64,000 nucleotides of DNA. Source: Sphingomicrobium marinum (lineage in GTDB: Bacteria; Pseudomonadota; Alphaproteobacteria; Sphingomonadales; Sphingomonadaceae). This document shows, in pieces, positions 63,226-64,000 of the stretch. The position numbers were made by a program, and so were the translations under genes. The notes under the pieces are model-generated. The model was given only the letters and a program-made list of their open reading frames with translations. It had not been told where the DNA came from and did no database searches. The stretch lies in the NCBI RefSeq assembly GCF_026157105.1, contig NZ_JANPVQ010000001.1:2101501-2165500 (forward strand), written 5' to 3'. Every line of letters begins with the position of its first letter. The first letter of the stretch is position 1.

Positions 63226-64000
63226 TCTTCGAACTGTTGGCGGGCGCCGCGCTCGCGGCCCAGCCTGTCATCGACACCGACACGCGCGAACGGATCGACC
63301 GCATCCTCGCGCAGACACCGCTGGTCGACGGGCATAACGACCTACCGATTGCTGCCCGCTTTCGCCGCGATAGCGAAGTGACCAACCTGGAGGCGGGTAG
63401 CGAACCGCTGCACACCGACATGGACCGCCTCAAGGCTGGCGGCGTGGGCGCGCAGCTCTGGTCGATCTATATCCCGGCGAGCGTCACGGGCGATGAAGCC
63501 GTGCGCTACACGCTCGAGCAGTTCGACATCACCGACCGGCTGATCGCGCACTATCCGGACACGCTCGAATGGGCGAAGACGGCCGCCGCCATCGAACGCA
63601 TCCACGCCAGCGGCAAGATTGCCTCGATGGCGGGGATCGAGGGCGGCCATCAGATCGGCAACGGCAATCTCGCGGTCCTGCGCCAATTCAAGCGGCTCGG
63701 CGCGATCTACATGACGCTGACCCACGGCCGCACCACCGGCTGGGTCGATAGCGCCACCGATGATCCCAAGCATGACGGCATCAGCGATTTCGGCAAATCG
63801 GTGCTCGAAGAGATGAACCGCATCGGCATGCTGATCGACCTGAGCCATGTAACAGAAGCGGCGATGCACGACGCGCTCGACGTGACGAAGGCGCCGGTCA
63901 TTTTTTCGCACTCATCGGCGCGCGCGCTGGGAAGCCACCCGCGCAACGTGCCCGACAGCGTGCTCGAACGCCTGCCCGACAATGGCGGCGTGGTGATGGT
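63222..64000 (+). CDS. M19 (renal/membrane) dipeptidase, 3' end cut by window edge
   Basis: The zinc dipeptidase hydrolyses a range of dipeptides. The visible 259 residues start MIFELLAGAALAAQP, a likely signal peptide, then PLVDGHNDLPIAARFR, whose His-x-Asp is a metal ligand. GIEGGHQIGNG supplies the bridging Glu, and IDLSHVTEAAMHD and IFSHSSARAL the His ligands. ATG 63222 overlaps the S9 peptidase stop by ATGA, so the two peptidases form an operon. The C-terminus is outside the window. Confidence 0.92.
   Translation, partial: MIFELLAGAALAAQPVIDTDTRERIDRILAQTPLVDGHNDLPIAARFRRDSEVTNLEAGSEPLHTDMDRLKAGGVGAQLWSIYIPASVTGDEAVRYTLEQFDITDRLIAHYPDTLEWAKTAAAIERIHASGKIASMAGIEGGHQIGNGNLAVLRQFKRLGAIYMTLTHGRTTGWVDSATDDPKHDGISDFGKSVLEEMNRIGMLIDLSHVTEAAMHDALDVTKAPVIFSHSSARALGSHPRNVPDSVLERLPDNGGVVM

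Overview
The window looks like a GC-rich alphaproteobacterial chromosome, most likely from the Sphingomonadales (Sphingomonadaceae or a close relative). This rests on gene content and protein texture: MipZ, GapR (DUF2312), ATP12, class I PHA synthase with a phasin, DUF4893, DUF3089 and DUF2721 proteins, PdeM-type ligase-associated repair genes, and the YebC-Ruv-YbgC-Tol-Pal order. There is no phage, insertion sequence, CRISPR array or rRNA operon. The only RNA gene seen is a tRNA-Glu. Coding density is very high and no stretch over 300 bases lacks a gene.

Layout. 1-6.8 kb: a truncated murA, clpS, a phasin, gmk, and a tightly overlapping minus-strand run (RluC-type pseudouridine synthase, HAD phosphatase, small membrane protein, ATP12). 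6.8-19.5 kb: RarD, a broken small membrane gene, phaC, a TRIC-family channel, an AlaC-like aminotransferase, an AT-richer orphan membrane protein, an L,D-transpeptidase lipoprotein, small membrane proteins, glpX, a pair of bPH2 membrane proteins translationally coupled to recJ, and tRNA-Glu. 19.5-23.3 kb: an FbpABC-type ferric iron ABC importer behind a Fur-box-like palindrome. 23.3-28.2 kb: a glutathione-dependent formaldehyde detoxification operon with a sodium/solute symporter, a VOC protein and a universal stress protein. 28.4-38.0 kb: a PhoX-like protein, then a methylmalonyl-CoA (propionyl-CoA) operon, pccB-mce-mcm-pccA, interleaved with four tiny membrane proteins; pccA carries an apparent one-base frameshift. 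38-40.7 kb: pyruvate kinase, GapR and a YbjQ-like protein. 40.7-50.8 kb: yebC-ruvC-ruvA-ruvB and ybgC-tolQRAB-pal. 51-54.3 kb: panC, mipZ and a phosphomannomutase/phosphoglucomutase. 54.3-59.4 kb: the ligase-associated repair set (MBL exonuclease, Lhr-like helicase, PdeM phosphoesterase) without the ligase. 59.4-64 kb: a PabB-PabC fusion, an S9 peptidase and a truncated M19 dipeptidase.

How the genes work together. The central themes are envelope maintenance (MurA, L,D-transpeptidase, Tol-Pal), recombination and repair (RuvABC, RecJ, the ligase-associated set), carbon storage (PhaC, phasin) beside propionyl-CoA disposal, and chromosome organisation (MipZ, GapR).

The strongest architectural pattern is at gene ends. 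Seven of the nine convergent junctions share a four-base stop-codon overlap (six CTAG, one CTAA). The other two have an intrinsic terminator in the gap instead. Same-direction neighbours are often coupled by ATGA, GTGA or TTGA overlaps.
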